Part shown: in pieces, positions 39,356 to 48,871 of the stretch
Position numbering within the stretch: position 1 is the first letter of the stretch
Layout of the letters: each line of letters starts with the position of its first letter
NCBI GenBank assembly: GCA_018401055.1
Contig: JAGYLB010000077.1
Location: 1-64,000 of the forward strand
Origin: Roseicyclus sp.
Lineage (GTDB): Bacteria > Pseudomonadota > Alphaproteobacteria > Rhodobacterales > Rhodobacteraceae
DNA length: 64,000 bases
Reading direction: 5' to 3'
The notes under the pieces: model-generated
What the model was told of the DNA's origin: nothing
The model's database searches: none
The model's input: the letters and a program-made list of their open reading frames with translations, nothing else
Program-made: the position numbers and the translations under genes

Positions 39356-41364
39356 ATGCGCCGAACCTTCCGCACCACCACCGCCCTTGTCGCCAGCCTG
39401 TCCATCGCCGCAAGCCATCTGCCCTTGGCCGCGATGGCACAGGATTTCGACGCCAGCCAATGTGTCGCCGGAGAGACCCCTGAATCCTGCCTCGCCCGAC
39501 TGATCGAAGAGGGTGCGGTTGCCGCACCGGGCGCGCCCGTTCAAGACCCTGAAGCCGAGGCCGCCCGTCAGGCCGAGGAAGCGGCGGCAGCAGAGGCCGT
39601 GCGTCAGGCCGAGGAGGCGGCGGCGGCGGAAGCTGCGCGTCAGGCCGAGGAAGCGGCGGCGGTAGGGGCCGCGCGTTTGGCTGAGGAGGCTGGCGGCGGA
39701 AGCTGCGCGTCAGGCCGAGGCGGCGGCGGCGGAAGCTGCGCGTCAGGCCGAAGAAGCGGCAGCGGCTGAAGCCGCGCGTCTGGCGCGGAGGAGGCGGCGG
39801 CGGCGGAGAGCTGCGCGTCAGGCCGAGGAAGCGGCAGCGGTGGAAGCTGCGCGTCAGGCCGAAGAAGCGGCAGCGGCTGAAGCCGCGCCGTCAGGCCGAA
39901 GCGGCGGCAATAGAGGCCGCGCGTTTGGCTGAGAGGCTGCAGCGGCGGCTGCAGCCGCTTCGGCAGCACAGGGAGGTCATGCCAGTGCCGCGCCGGTCCG
40001 AAGAAACCCTGGCCGAAGATCCTGCGCCCGTCGCGCCCGAGGCCACTGTTCCACAGGCCACGGCAGAGGCGCCTGTCTCTGAGACCGCCCCGCTTTCGGA
40101 AGCGGATGCGCTTGCTGCAGCCCTTGCGGCAGCAGCGGTGGCGGCAGGGCTCGGTCCCGATGCGATTTCGCCCGAGGATCAGGCCGAACTGGCCGCCGCG
40201 CAGGAAGCCGCCGCCGCCGCCGAACTGAGCGTTGCCGATCCAGTGGACCCCATCGCCGAGGTCGAGGCGCAGATCGCCGCCGAAGCCGAGGCCAGCGAAG
40301 ACGCGCTGCAATCGCTGGCGCTGATGCCCGGCGCGGCACCCTCCAGCGAGGTCGTGACCGAAGTCATAACCGAAGAGACCGCCCGCCAGTCCGACGAGGA
40401 TTTCGGGGCCATCGTCACCTCGGAACCGGCTGCACCTGCCAACACCGCCGCCGCTGAAGATTCGCGGGATCGCGGCCGGATCGAGGGCGCGATTTTGGGC
40501 GGTATCGCCGGGCTTGTCGTGGGCTCCATCCTGTCGGGCAACCGGCAGGTGGTGAACCGCGCCGATGACCGGGTCGTGGTGCTGCGCCCGCAAGGCGATT
40601 ATCAGGTGATCCGCGACGATGACGCGCTGATGCACGCCGTCAGCAATGCGGTCGTCACCGAAAGTTTTGCCGACGGATCGTCGCGCAACATCATCACCCA
40701 GCCCGACGGCACGCAGGTCATCACCGTGCGCGGCCCTGATCTGCAGATCCTGCGCCGCACCGTGGTTGCCCCCGATGGCACCCGCACCGTGCTGATCGAC
40801 GACACCCGCCGGTTCGATCCAGTTCAGGTCTCGCAACTGCCGCAGATCCGCCCCGGCGCGGGGTTGGCTGCCGTGGGCACCTCCTCCGATCAGGCGGCGC
40901 TGGCGCGCGCGCTGGCGGCGCAAGGCGCCTCTGACCGGGGCTTTTCGCTGGCGCAGGTGCGCGGCATCCGGGCTGTGCGCGATCTGGCGCCAGCGGTGAA
41001 CCTCGAGAATGTCACCTTCGCCACCGGGTCGGCGGCGATCACCCCCGATCAGGCGGCGCAGCTGCTCTCGCTTGGCCGCTTCATGGCCGATGCCATCGCG
41101 CGCAATCCCGGCGAGATCTTCTTGATCGAGGGGCATACCGACGCCACGGGCGGGGCGGCGATGAACCTTGCGCTGTCCGACCGGCGGGCGGAAACCGTGG
41201 CGTTGGCCCTGACCGAGTTCTTCGGCGTGCCACCGCAAAACATGGTGATCCAGGGCTATGGCGAAGAGTTTCTGCTGATCCCAACGCTCGACAATGAACG
41301 GCTGAATCGCCGTGTCGCCGTGCGGCGCATCACCGACCTGCTGCGGGTCGCTGCCGCCAACTGA
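39356..41364 (+). CDS. OmpA-family outer-membrane protein with coiled-coil repeats, frameshifted
   Basis: About 669 residues. Signal peptide TTALVASLSIAASHLPLAAM ending AMAQ. Next comes a short Cys-containing region (ASQCVAGETPESCLARLIEE), then about eleven Ala/Glu repeats (39566-39950), an acidic linker, a glycine-zipper membrane segment (RGRIEGAILGGIAGLVVGSI), and a C-terminal OmpA domain (LENVTFATGSAAITPDQAAQ; LIEGHTDATGGAAMNLALSD; ERLNRRVAVR) that binds peptidoglycan. Several indels occur in the repeats. It lies inside the cox cluster but has its own signal and probably serves the envelope generally. Confidence 0.82.
39566..39950 (+). repeat. about eleven tandem copies of a 33-36 base coding repeat
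   Basis: The unit begins CGTCAGGCCGAGGA and encodes RQAEEAAAAEA. Copies begin near 39566, 39602, 39635, 39668, 39705, 39738, 39776, 39814, 39850, 39888 and 39920. Spacing varies between 32 and 38 bases, which breaks the frame repeatedly; some variation is probably base-calling error. The encoded peptide is a charged coiled coil as in TolA-like linkers. Confidence 0.85.
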
Positions 41365-41434
41365 CGGGCTGCCTTTGACAAGCCGCGCCCCCTTCGCCAT
41401 CGTCGCTTCAGGCAGGGACGGGGAGGGGGCGCGG

Positions 41435-42409
41435 ATGTCGGAGGTATCGCTGGAACGCATGCCGGAACTGGCACTCGACTGGCACCGGGCCGGGCGCGGG
41501 GCCGTGATCGCCACCGTGGTCGAGACCTGGGGATCGGCGCCGCGCGCGGTCGGATCGCAGATGGTCGTGTCGGGCGCGGGCGAGATGGAAGGCTCGGTCT
41601 CGGGCGGCTGTGTCGAGGGCGCGGTTGTGGTTGAGGCGATGGAGCTTGTCGGCTCGGGCGCGGCCAAGCTGCTGGAGTTTGGCGTCAGCGATGACGAGGC
41701 CTTTGCCGTGGGTCTGGCCTGCGGCGGGCGCATCAGGGTGCTGGTGGAACCCGTGGGCGGGGCGCTGCCCGTGGATCTGCTGGAGGAGTTGGTGGCAGCC
41801 CGCGCGGCCCGCCGTCAGGTCGCCTATGTCGCCGATCTTGAAGGCGCTGCGCGGTGGCTGGCGGGGTTTTCGGAGTTTGCCGACCGTTTTCGCACGGACC
41901 GCCCGGGTGTGGAGGAGGACGGGCGCACCTTCGTCCATGTCCACAACCCGCCGCTCCGAATGCTGGTGGTGGGCGCGGTCCATATCGCGCAGGCGCTGGT
42001 GCCGATGGCGCGGATCGCGGGGCATGACGTGAGCGTCATCGACCCGCGCCCGGCCTTTGGCGCAGAGGCGCGCTTTCCGGGTGTGGATATTGTAGAAGAA
42101 TGGCCCGACGAGGCGCTGGCGGCCCTTGGCCTTGATGCGCGCACGGCAGTGGTCACGCTGACCCATGACCCCAAGCTCGACGATCCGGCAATCCGCGCGG
42201 CGCTGGCCTCGGATGTCTATTACCTTGGCTGTCTAGGCTCTGGCCGCACCCATGCCAAGCGCGTCGCGCGCTTGACCGAAGCCGGCTTCACCGACGACCA
42301 GATCGCGCGCATTCATGCGCCCGTCGGCCTTGATATCGGGGCGCGGGGACCGGGCGAGATCGCCGTTTCGGTACTGGCGCAGGTCACACAAAGGCTGCGC
42401 CGGGGATGA
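41435..42409 (+). CDS. coxF: XdhC/CoxF family protein
   Basis: 324 residues, intact. The N-terminal XdhC_CoxI motif is TWGSAPRAVGSQMVVSGAGE followed by GSVSGGCVEGAVVVEAMEL; the C-terminal Rossmann-like domain has PLRMLVVGAVHIAQALVPMA, VIDPRPAFGAEARFP and YYLGCLGSGRTHAKRV. XdhC proteins bind and sulfurate molybdenum cofactor before insertion into xanthine-dehydrogenase-family enzymes, and CoxF is the counterpart in cox clusters. The ATG at 41435 was chosen over upstream codons that overlap the OmpA-family gene. Overlaps the next gene by four bases. Confidence 0.88.
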   Translation: MSEVSLERMPELALDWHRAGRGAVIATVVETWGSAPRAVGSQMVVSGAGEMEGSVSGGCVEGAVVVEAMELVGSGAAKLLEFGVSDDEAFAVGLACGGRIRVLVEPVGGALPVDLLEELVAARAARRQVAYVADLEGAARWLAGFSEFADRFRTDRPGVEEDGRTFVHVHNPPLRMLVVGAVHIAQALVPMARIAGHDVSVIDPRPAFGAEARFPGVDIVEEWPDEALAALGLDARTAVVTLTHDPKLDDPAIRAALASDVYYLGCLGSGRTHAKRVARLTEAGFTDDQIARIHAPVGLDIGARGPGEIAVSVLAQVTQRLRRG

Positions 42410-43420
42410 GGTTCGGGCCGGTTGCGGTGGGTGATGCCGAGGGCGCGGTGCTGGCCCATGCCGTGCCCGTGCCGGGTGGCAAGCTGAAAAAGGGCCGCGT
42501 GCTGTCCGGGGCCGATCTGGCGGCCTTGCGCGCGGCGGGGCTGGCGCAGGTGATCGTCGCACGGCTGGACCCTAGCGATGTGCCCGAGGATGCGGCGGCC
42601 GCCAAGGCTTGCGGCGGCGCTGGTGCCAGACCCTGCGGCGGCGGGCCTACGGCTGGAGGTGCCCTTTACCGGCCGGGTCAACATCCGCGCGACCGGGCCG
42701 GGGTGGTGGCGCTGGACGCGGGCGCGATTGCCCGCCTGAACGATGTCGATCCGATGATCACGCTTGCGACCGTGCCGCAATGGCAGCGGGTCGAGGCGGG
42801 CATGATGGTCGGCACGGTCAAGATCATCGCCTATGCCGTGCCCGAGGTTGCACTTTCGGAGGCTTGTGTCGCGGGGGCAGGGGCCATGCGGCGGCTGGCA
42901 CCTGTGCTCGCCTCGGCCGATCTGATCGTGACGGAGACAGCGCCGGGTGCCGCCGCCGAGGAGGACAAGGGCGTGCGCGCTGTCTGGGCGCGCGTCGCGC
43001 GGCTCGGTCTGGCGCAGGGGATGACGCGGATCGTGGCGCATGAGACGGGCGCGGTGGCGCAAGCCATCGCGGGATCCCGGGCCGACATGGTGCTGATCCT
43101 GACCGGATCGGCCACCTCGGACATCGCCGATGTGGTGCCGAGCGGTCTGGTGGCGGCGGGCGGCACGGTGGTCCGCTTCGGCATGCCGGTCGATCCGGGC
43201 AATCTGCTGGTGCTGGGCCGGATCGGGGCGCGGCCTGTCATCGGCCTGCCCGGTTGCGCGCCGGTCGCCCGCGCTGAACGGGGCCGATTGGGTGCTGGAA
43301 CGGCTGGCCTGCGGGGTCGCGGTCACTGGGGCGGATATCGCGGCGATGGGGGTGGGCGGCTTGCTCAAGGAAATCCCCACGCGCCCGCAACCGCGCGAGC
43401 GCAAGATTACGCCGCCGTGA
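42406..43420 (+). CDS. molybdopterin-binding domain protein (MoeA/MocA-N type), frameshifted
   Basis: About 338 residues. N-terminal LAHAVPVPGGKLKKGRVLSG and DLAALRAAGLAQVIVARLDP form the first domain seen in MoeA/MocA-like fusions. The C-terminal MoCF-type molybdopterin-binding domain includes HETGAVAQAIAGSRADMVLI, LTGSATSDIADVVPSGLVAA and PVDPGNLLVLGRIGARPVIG. No nucleotidyltransferase domain follows. Indels near 42607 and 42700 (compensating) and near 43263 (expected GCARSPALNGADWVLERLA). ATGA overlap with coxF. Probably prepares the CMP-type molybdenum cofactor used by CoxL. Confidence 0.8.
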
Positions 43421-43508
43421 TCCCTCCAACCATCGGCTGGGACAAATTTACCGTTTGCCTTTTGCCTGTTTGGTGATTGGATGTGCCCATAACCGAGGGA
43501 GGAACTGA

Positions 43509-43994
43509 ATGACCCAGGTGACGATGACCGTGAACGGCAAAGCCGTTTCCGGCGACGTTGAAGGCCGCACCCTGCTGGCCGAATTTCTACGCGAAAAGCT
43601 GCGCCTGACGGGCACCCATATCGGCTGCGACACCAGCCAGTGCGGCGCTTGCGTGGTGCATGTGAACGGCAATGCGATCAAGAGCTGCACAGCCTTGGCC
43701 GCCGATCTGGACGGCGCGAGCGTCGTGACGATCGAGGGTATGGCGAATCCCGATGGGTCGCTGTCGGTGATCCAGCAGGCGTTTCAGGATCATCACGGGC
43801 TTCAGTGCGGATTCTGCACGCCCGGCATGGTGATGTCGGCGGCGGCGCTTCTCAAGGAAAACCCCAAGCCCACCGAGACCGAGGTGCGCGCCTATCTGGA
43901 AGGCAACATCTGCCGCTGCACGGGCTATCACAACATCGTCAAGGCGATCCTGGCCGCCAGCGGGCAGGATGTGAGCGCCATCGCCGCGGAATGA
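43509..43994 (+). CDS. coxS: CO dehydrogenase-like small (2Fe-2S) subunit
   Basis: 161 residues, intact. The plant-type cluster motif is [18 protein letters not shown] and the second cluster is in [18 protein letters not shown] with [12 protein letters not shown]. It passes electrons from the molybdenum centre to the flavin subunit. Start ATG at 43509 after GAGGGAGG. Order S-L-M is that of form II enzymes. The encoded N-terminus ([13 protein letters not shown]) lacks an export signal, so cytoplasmic. Confidence 0.94.
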   Translation: MTQVTMTVNGKAVSGDVEGRTLLAEFLREKLRLTGTHIGCDTSQCGACVVHVNGNAIKSCTALAADLDGASVVTIEGMANPDGSLSVIQQAFQDHHGLQCGFCTPGMVMSAAALLKENPKPTETEVRAYLEGNICRCTGYHNIVKAILAASGQDVSAIAAE

Positions 43995-44002
43995 CCCTGC
44001 CC

Positions 44003-44062
44003 GGCCCGCGGAGGAGGCGGGCCGAGCTTGCGTACTTCGGGAAAGGTGAAGGGGCGGCCAAA
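44003..44062 (+). repeat. hairpin plus GTACTT element, copy 3 (coxS-coxL gap)
   Basis: GGCCCGC/GCGGGCC stem (44003-44023) followed by GCGTACTTCGGGAAAGGTGA and AGGGG. It ends about 65 bases before the coxL start. A variant of the element at 34533 and 46519; ATTT is here ACTT. Confidence 0.45.
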
Positions 44063-44125
44063 CGCTCCTATCCCCAATGCCCCCTATGGTGGTGGGCTGG
44101 GGAGGTGACTTTAGGGAGGAAGACC

Positions 44126-46505
44126 ATGCCCAAGGATCATGGCATAGGCGCCAGCAGCAAGCGGCGCGAAGATGTTCGGTTTCTGACCGGAAAGGGGGCC
44201 TATACCGACGATCTGTCGATGCAGGGCCAGGTGCACGCGGTGATGGTGCGCTCGACCGTGGCGCATGGGCGGATCGTGGCGATCGACACCAGTGCCGCCG
44301 AGGCGATGCCGGGTGTGCTGGCCGTGTTCACAGGCGCGGATTTCGTCGAGGTGGGCGGCAACCCCGCCGGCTGGCTGATCCACTCGCGCAACGGCGAGCC
44401 GATGCGCGAGCCAAAGCGCCCGGTTCTGGCTCATGGCAAGGTGCGCCACGTGGGCGACGCCTATGGCGCCGTGATTGCCGAGACTTATGCGCAGGCGAAA
44501 GATGCCGCCGAGGCCTTGGCCGCGGGCACCGAGATCGAGGAACTGCCCGCGGTGATCGACATGGCGGCCGCCGTCGCCAATGCCGACAACCGCGTGCATG
44601 ACGAGATCCCCGACAACCTGTGCTTTGACTGGGGCTGGATCGAGGACAACCGCGAGGCGGTCGATGCCGCGATGAAATCGGCCGAGCATGTCACAACGCT
44701 GGAACTGGTGAACAACCGGCTGGTGCCCAACGCGATGGAGCCGCGCGCCTCGATCGGGGAATACAACCCCGGCACCGGCGACTACAAGCTGACCACCACC
44801 AGCCAGAACCCGCATCTGACGAGGCTTCTGGTCTGTGCGTTCGTCCTTGGCATCCCCGAGCACAAGCTGACGGTCGTGGCGCCCGATGTGGGCGGCGGCT
44901 TTGGCTCGAAGATCTACCACTACGGCGAAGAGGCGCTGGTGCTGGCGGCGGCGAAAAAGCTGGGTCGCCCGGTGCGCTGGACGGCGGAACGCTCGGAAAG
45001 CTTCTTGTCGGATGCGCATGGCCGCGATCACGTGACGACCATCGAGATCGGCGCCAAGAAGGATGGTGAGATCGTCGCGATCCGGACCAACACGTTGGCC
45101 AATGTGGGCGCCTACCTGTCGAATTTCTCGACCGCCACGCCGACCTTCCTGCACGGTACGCTGATGGCGGGCCCCTACAAGGTGCCGCATGTTTACGTGA
45201 ACCTGAAGACGGTCTTCACCAACACCGCGCCGGTCGATGCCTATCGCGGCGCGGGCCGGCCCGAGGCGACCTATTCCATCGAACGTGCCGTCGACAAGAT
45301 GGCGCGTGAGCTTGGGCTCGACCCCGTGGAGGTGCGGCGCAAGAACCTGATCACGCCCGACATGTTCCCCTACACCACCCCCGTCGCGCTTGTGTATGAT
45401 ACTGGCAACTACCAGGCGACGCTCGACAAGGCGTTGCAGCTGTCGGATTACGCGGGCTTCGAGGCGCGGGCTGCCGAAAGTGCCAAGCGTGGCAAGATGC
45501 GCGGCATGGGCCTGTCTACCTGGATCGAAGCCTGCGGTATCGCGCCCTCGCATCTGGTGGGCCAGTTGGGCGCCCGCGTTGGTCTTTACGATGCGGCCAC
45601 GGTGCGGGTCAGTGCGACCGGAACCATTCAGGTCATGGTCGGCGCGCATTCCCACGGGCAGGGCCATGAGACGGTCTTTGCGCAGGTCGTGGCCGAGAAG
45701 CTGGGCATACCGGAGGATGCGATCGAGATCGTCCATGGCGACACGTCGAAGATCCCGTTCGGCATGGGCAGCTACGGCTCGCGGAGCCTTGCGGTCTGTG
45801 GCTCGGCGATGTCCAACGCGGTCGACAAGGTGATCGCCAAGGGCAAGAAGATCGCGGCCCACATGCTCGAGGCCTCGGAGGGTGACATCACCTTCGAGAA
45901 CGGAAGCTTCACCGTGGCCGGCACCGACAAGGCCAAGACCTTCGGCGAGATCGCCTTTTCGGCCTATGTGCCGCACAACTACCCGCTGACCGAGCTGGAG
46001 CCGGGGCTGGAGGAAACCGCTTTCTACGACCCCAACAACTTCACCTATCCCGCCGGAGCCTATCTTTGCGAGGTCGAGGTCGATCCCGATACCGGTGTCG
46101 TCGATATCATGCGTTTCACCTGCGCCGACGATTTCGGCAACGTGATGAATCCCATGATTGTCGAAGGGCAGGTGCATGGCGGGGTGGTGCAAGGCATCGG
46201 TCAGGCGATGATCGAGCATACCGCCTATGACAGCCATGGCCAGTTGCTGAGCGCATCCTACATGGATTACGCAATGCCGCGGGCTGATGACGTGCCGATG
46301 ATCACGGTCGATCATTCCTGCGCCACGCCGTGCACCCACAATCCGCTTGGCGTGAAGGGCTGCGGCGAGGCAGGGGCGATCGGATCGCCGCCTGCCGTGG
46401 TCAACGCGGTGATCGACGCGCTGCACCGGGGTGGCATGACTCATGTGGACCATATCAACATGCCGCTGACGCCCGCACGCGTCTGGGCCGGCGATGCAGG
46501 GTTGA
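44126..46505 (+). CDS. coxL: form II CO dehydrogenase-like large subunit
   Basis: About 793 residues; molybdenum hydroxylase of the xanthine oxidase family. The active-site loop reads [13 protein letters not shown], the form II (BMS) signature, not the AYxCSFR of proven CO oxidisers. Other sites: [51 protein letters not shown] and the catalytic Glu in [22 protein letters not shown] precedes the ATG at 44126. One extra base near 46488 hides the natural end VWAAMQG, TGA at 46503-46505; without it the frame would run through the intergenic element into coxM. Substrate is uncertain. Confidence 0.94.
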
Positions 46506-46518
46506 GGGCGGAGGGAAG

Positions 46519-46570
46519 CGGGGGCCAGCCCCGCGCGCCCCGACCGTATTTCAGGAAAGATGAAGGGTCA
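46519..46570 (+). repeat. hairpin plus GTATTT element, copy 4 (coxL-coxM gap)
   Basis: GGGGGCCAGCCCC palindrome, then CGCGCCCCGACCGTATTTCA and GGAAAGATGAAGGG. It ends about 25 bases before the coxM start. Compare 34533 and 51717. Confidence 0.55.
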
Positions 46571-46592
46571 GGGCCCTTCGGGAGGATGACAG

Positions 46593-47385
46593 ATGTACAA
46601 CTTCGAATTCGCCAAACCAAAGACCATTGCTGATGCAGTGGCAGCACTGTCCGCAGACGAGGCGCAGGCCCTCGGCGGTGGCCAGACGCTGTTGCCCACA
46701 ATGAAGCAGCGGCTGGCATCGCCCGGCACGCTGGTCAGCCTCAACTCCATCCCCGAGATGATCGGCGTCTGCGTCAATGATGCGGGCGAGGTCTGCATCG
46801 GCGGGGCCACGACCCATGCGACGGTGGCCGCGCGAGGCGGCGGCCAGTTACCCGGCGCTCGCGGCGCTCGCCAGCCATATCGGCGATCCGGCGGTGCGCA
46901 ACCGCGGCACCATCGGCGGCTCGCTTGCCAACAACGACCCCTCAGCCTGTTATCCGGCGGCAGCCCTTGGGTCGGGGGCCACGATCAAGACCAACCAGCG
47001 CGACATCGCGGCGGATGACTATTTCCATGGCATGTTCGAGACCGCGCTGGAGGATGGCGAGATCATCACCGAGGTGCGCTTCCCTGTGCCGCACAAGGCG
47101 AACTACCAGAAATTCGTGCAGCCTGCCTCGCGCTTTGCCTTGGTAGGGGTCTTCGTGGCGAAATACGCGGACGGGGTGCGCGTGGCGGTGACCGGTGCGT
47201 CCTCGGAGGGCGTTTTCCGCTGGGCCGAGGCAGAAGCCGCGCTGAGCGCGGATTTCTCGAAAGCGGCCCTCGAGTCGCTGTCGTCGCCCGAAGGCGCCAT
47301 GATTTCGGACCTGCATGGCACAGGTGAGTACCGCGCCCATCTGGTCAAGGTGATGACAGGGCGCGCGGTTGCCGCAGCGGGCTGA
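46593..47385 (+). CDS. coxM: CO dehydrogenase-like medium (FAD) subunit
   Basis: About 264 residues. The FAD-binding motifs are ALGGGQTLLPTMKQRLASPG and DPAVRNRGTIGGSLANNDPS (the TIGGS loop). C-terminal PASRFALVGVFVAKYADGVR fits the family. One indel near 46833 (expected REAAASYPAL) breaks the frame. GGGAGGATGA precedes the ATG at 46593. Last gene of the cluster, followed by a strong terminator. Confidence 0.93.
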
Positions 47386-47406
47386 TCCATAGGTCACGCA
47401 GAACAG

Positions 47407-47433
47407 AAAACGCCGGGCCTGCCCGGCGTTTTT
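47407..47433 (+). terminator. rho-independent terminator after coxM
   Basis: CGCCGGGC/GCCCGGCG stem with a two-base loop (47411-47428), preceded by AAAA and followed by TTTTT, so it can serve both coxM and the convergent regulator gene. Confidence 0.92.
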
Positions 47434-47445
47434 CGTCGAAAGACG

Positions 47446-48402
47446 TCAGGCGTATTTCTGAACCATCCGTGCGGCCCGCGCCATCTTGCGCATGGCTGAC
47501 GGGCTGACGCCCAGCGTGTTGCGCACGGAGCGCGAAAAGCCTGCTAGCGTCTCGAACCCGCTGGCGCGCGCGATCTCGGACACGGGCATGGCGGTGTGGC
47601 GCAGCAACTCCGCGCCATGTTTCAGGCGCAGCGCAAGGTAGTGGTCCGAGGGCTTTACCCCAAGTGCTCGCACACAGCGCCCGCGCAGCGCCTTGCGGCT
47701 CAGGCCCAAACTGTCGGCCAGATCGGCAAGCGACAGCGGATCGGCCAGATGGGCGCGCATCTCGGCCTCCATCTGCGCGATCACCGGATCGTCGGTTTCG
47801 GGCCCGTCCTCGGCCATCGGGCGCGGGTCGCGCAGACGCCCGGTGCTGAGCGCGCGCGCGACTTCATCTGCCAGTGCAGGCGTCGTCGTCTCGGCGATCC
47901 AGGCGCACAGCGCATCGCCTGCGGCGACGCCCCCCGCGATGGTCAGGCGGCGGTCGTCAAGGACATGCGGTCTTTCGCTCATCTCGACCGTGGGGAAGGT
48001 CTCGTCGATTGCCAGCGCGTCGCGCTGAACAACCGCCTTGCGGCCATCCAGATGCCCAAGCCGCGCAAGGATCGTGGTGCCTGTGGCGATGCCGCCCAAG
48101 CGCCCCCCCGCTACGTCCACCTGCGCGAGATAGGCTTGGAACCCGTTCGGAATGCGCTTGGGCAGGCTGTCGCCCGCCATCACCAGCACAAGGTCCACCG
48201 TCTCGGCGCCGTCCCAATCGGGTCGGTCCGGTGCCATCACAGCACCATTCGAGGCGCTGGTCTGGGCATGGCCCGGAATGCGCGTGTCACAGGAGACAAT
48301 GGGCTGCCCGGACAGGCGGTTGGCGATGTCGATCGCCTCGCGCGCAAGGGCATAGGCCAACATCGGGAAACCGGGGAAAAGGACAAAGCTCACATGTGCC
48401 AT
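47446..48402 (-). CDS. GlxA-family transcriptional regulator (DJ-1/PfpI plus AraC HTH)
   Basis: 318 residues, intact. The N-terminal class I glutamine-amidotransferase-like domain (VSFVLFPGFPMLAYALAREA, GGIATGTTILARLGHLDGRK) lacks a usable nucleophile Cys: the position reads IATGT. The C-terminal AraC domain has two helix-turn-helix units (LSLADLADSLGLSRKALRGR and MPVSEIARASGFETLAGFSR). Start ATG at 48402 (MAHVSFVLF). It converges on coxM across a shared terminator, so it may or may not control the cox genes. The inducer is unknown. Confidence 0.87.
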   Translation of the reverse strand: MAHVSFVLFPGFPMLAYALAREAIDIANRLSGQPIVSCDTRIPGHAQTSASNGAVMAPDRPDWDGAETVDLVLVMAGDSLPKRIPNGFQAYLAQVDVAGGRLGGIATGTTILARLGHLDGRKAVVQRDALAIDETFPTVEMSERPHVLDDRRLTIAGGVAAGDALCAWIAETTTPALADEVARALSTGRLRDPRPMAEDGPETDDPVIAQMEAEMRAHLADPLSLADLADSLGLSRKALRGRCVRALGVKPSDHYLALRLKHGAELLRHTAMPVSEIARASGFETLAGFSRSVRNTLGVSPSAMRKMARAARMVQKYA

Positions 48403-48493
48403 GCGTCGGAGGATGCCGCAGCATCCCGGTCGGTTCAAGACAAGTCACACTCAGGCCGCGAAATCTGCGCAACCGCGGCAGCGCGGCCACAAA

Positions 48494-48784
48494 TCACCGA
48501 CGCCGGGGGATGGCGGATGAGGTCTGCGGCGGCGATGCGGCCTCCAGAGTGTCGAGGTCGATCTCGAAGGCAAAGGTCAGACCGCCGTCCGTGGTGTGGC
48601 TCAGGCGCATCTGCAGATCCAGATCGGTGATCAATCGCACCGTGCCGGGGGCGGGCCCATCCGATCCACCGGTCAACCCCATCGAAGCCGTGCCGGATAT
48701 CTCGATTCCGTCCGCCGGCGCAGCGCCAGCGGCGCAAGACAGCGTCACGGCAAGGGTAAGGCGGGCAAGGGATCGAGCAGGCAT
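48494..48784 (-). CDS. short secreted porin-like protein
   Basis: 96 residues. Signal peptide SLARLTLAVTLSCAAGAAPA, then ISGTASMGLTGGSDGPAPG, LITDLDLQMRLSHTTDGGLT and FAFEIDLDTLEAA, which look like the first two or three strands of an alphaproteobacterial porin. Full porins have over 300 residues, so this is a truncated relative or a fragment. The tail TSSAIPRRR is not porin-like. Reads away from infC on the same strand, behind its terminator. Confidence 0.5.
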   Translation of the reverse strand: MPARSLARLTLAVTLSCAAGAAPADGIEISGTASMGLTGGSDGPAPGTVRLITDLDLQMRLSHTTDGGLTFAFEIDLDTLEAASPPQTSSAIPRRR

Positions 48785-48823
48785 GCTGCATCCTATCTGC
48801 AATCGCATCTTGCACCAACCGAC

Positions 48824-48850
48824 AAAAAAAGGCGCGCCAAGCGGCGCGCC
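48824..48850 (-). terminator. rho-independent terminator after infC
   Basis: GGCGCGCC at 48843-48850 pairs with GGCGCGCC at 48831-48838 (self-complementary arms) around a four-base loop, followed on the minus strand by seven T (48824-48830). Confidence 0.92.
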
Positions 48851-48871
48851 CCGGGTCGGATCAGGCCAGTG

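Noticed and set aside
39566..39950. CRISPR-like array
   Set aside because: The repeats are adjacent without unique spacers and encode a regular coiled-coil peptide.
39640..41733. Minus-strand open frame of about 700 codons opposite the OmpA-family gene
   Set aside because: It has a Ser/Ala/Arg low-complexity reading of the repeat tract and no signal or domain; the plus strand has a complete OmpA domain.
44111..46453. Minus-strand open frame of about 780 codons opposite coxL
   Set aside because: coxL is fully conserved on the other strand; the antisense frame is open only because of codon bias.
44126..46505. Form I (true CO-oxidising) CoxL
   Set aside because: The active-site loop reads AYRGAGR and the gene order is S-L-M, both form II features.
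46506..46633. C-terminal extension of coxL into coxM
   Set aside because: The true end VWAAMQG followed by TGA at 46503-46505 lies one base out of frame; the extension reads through an intergenic hairpin element.
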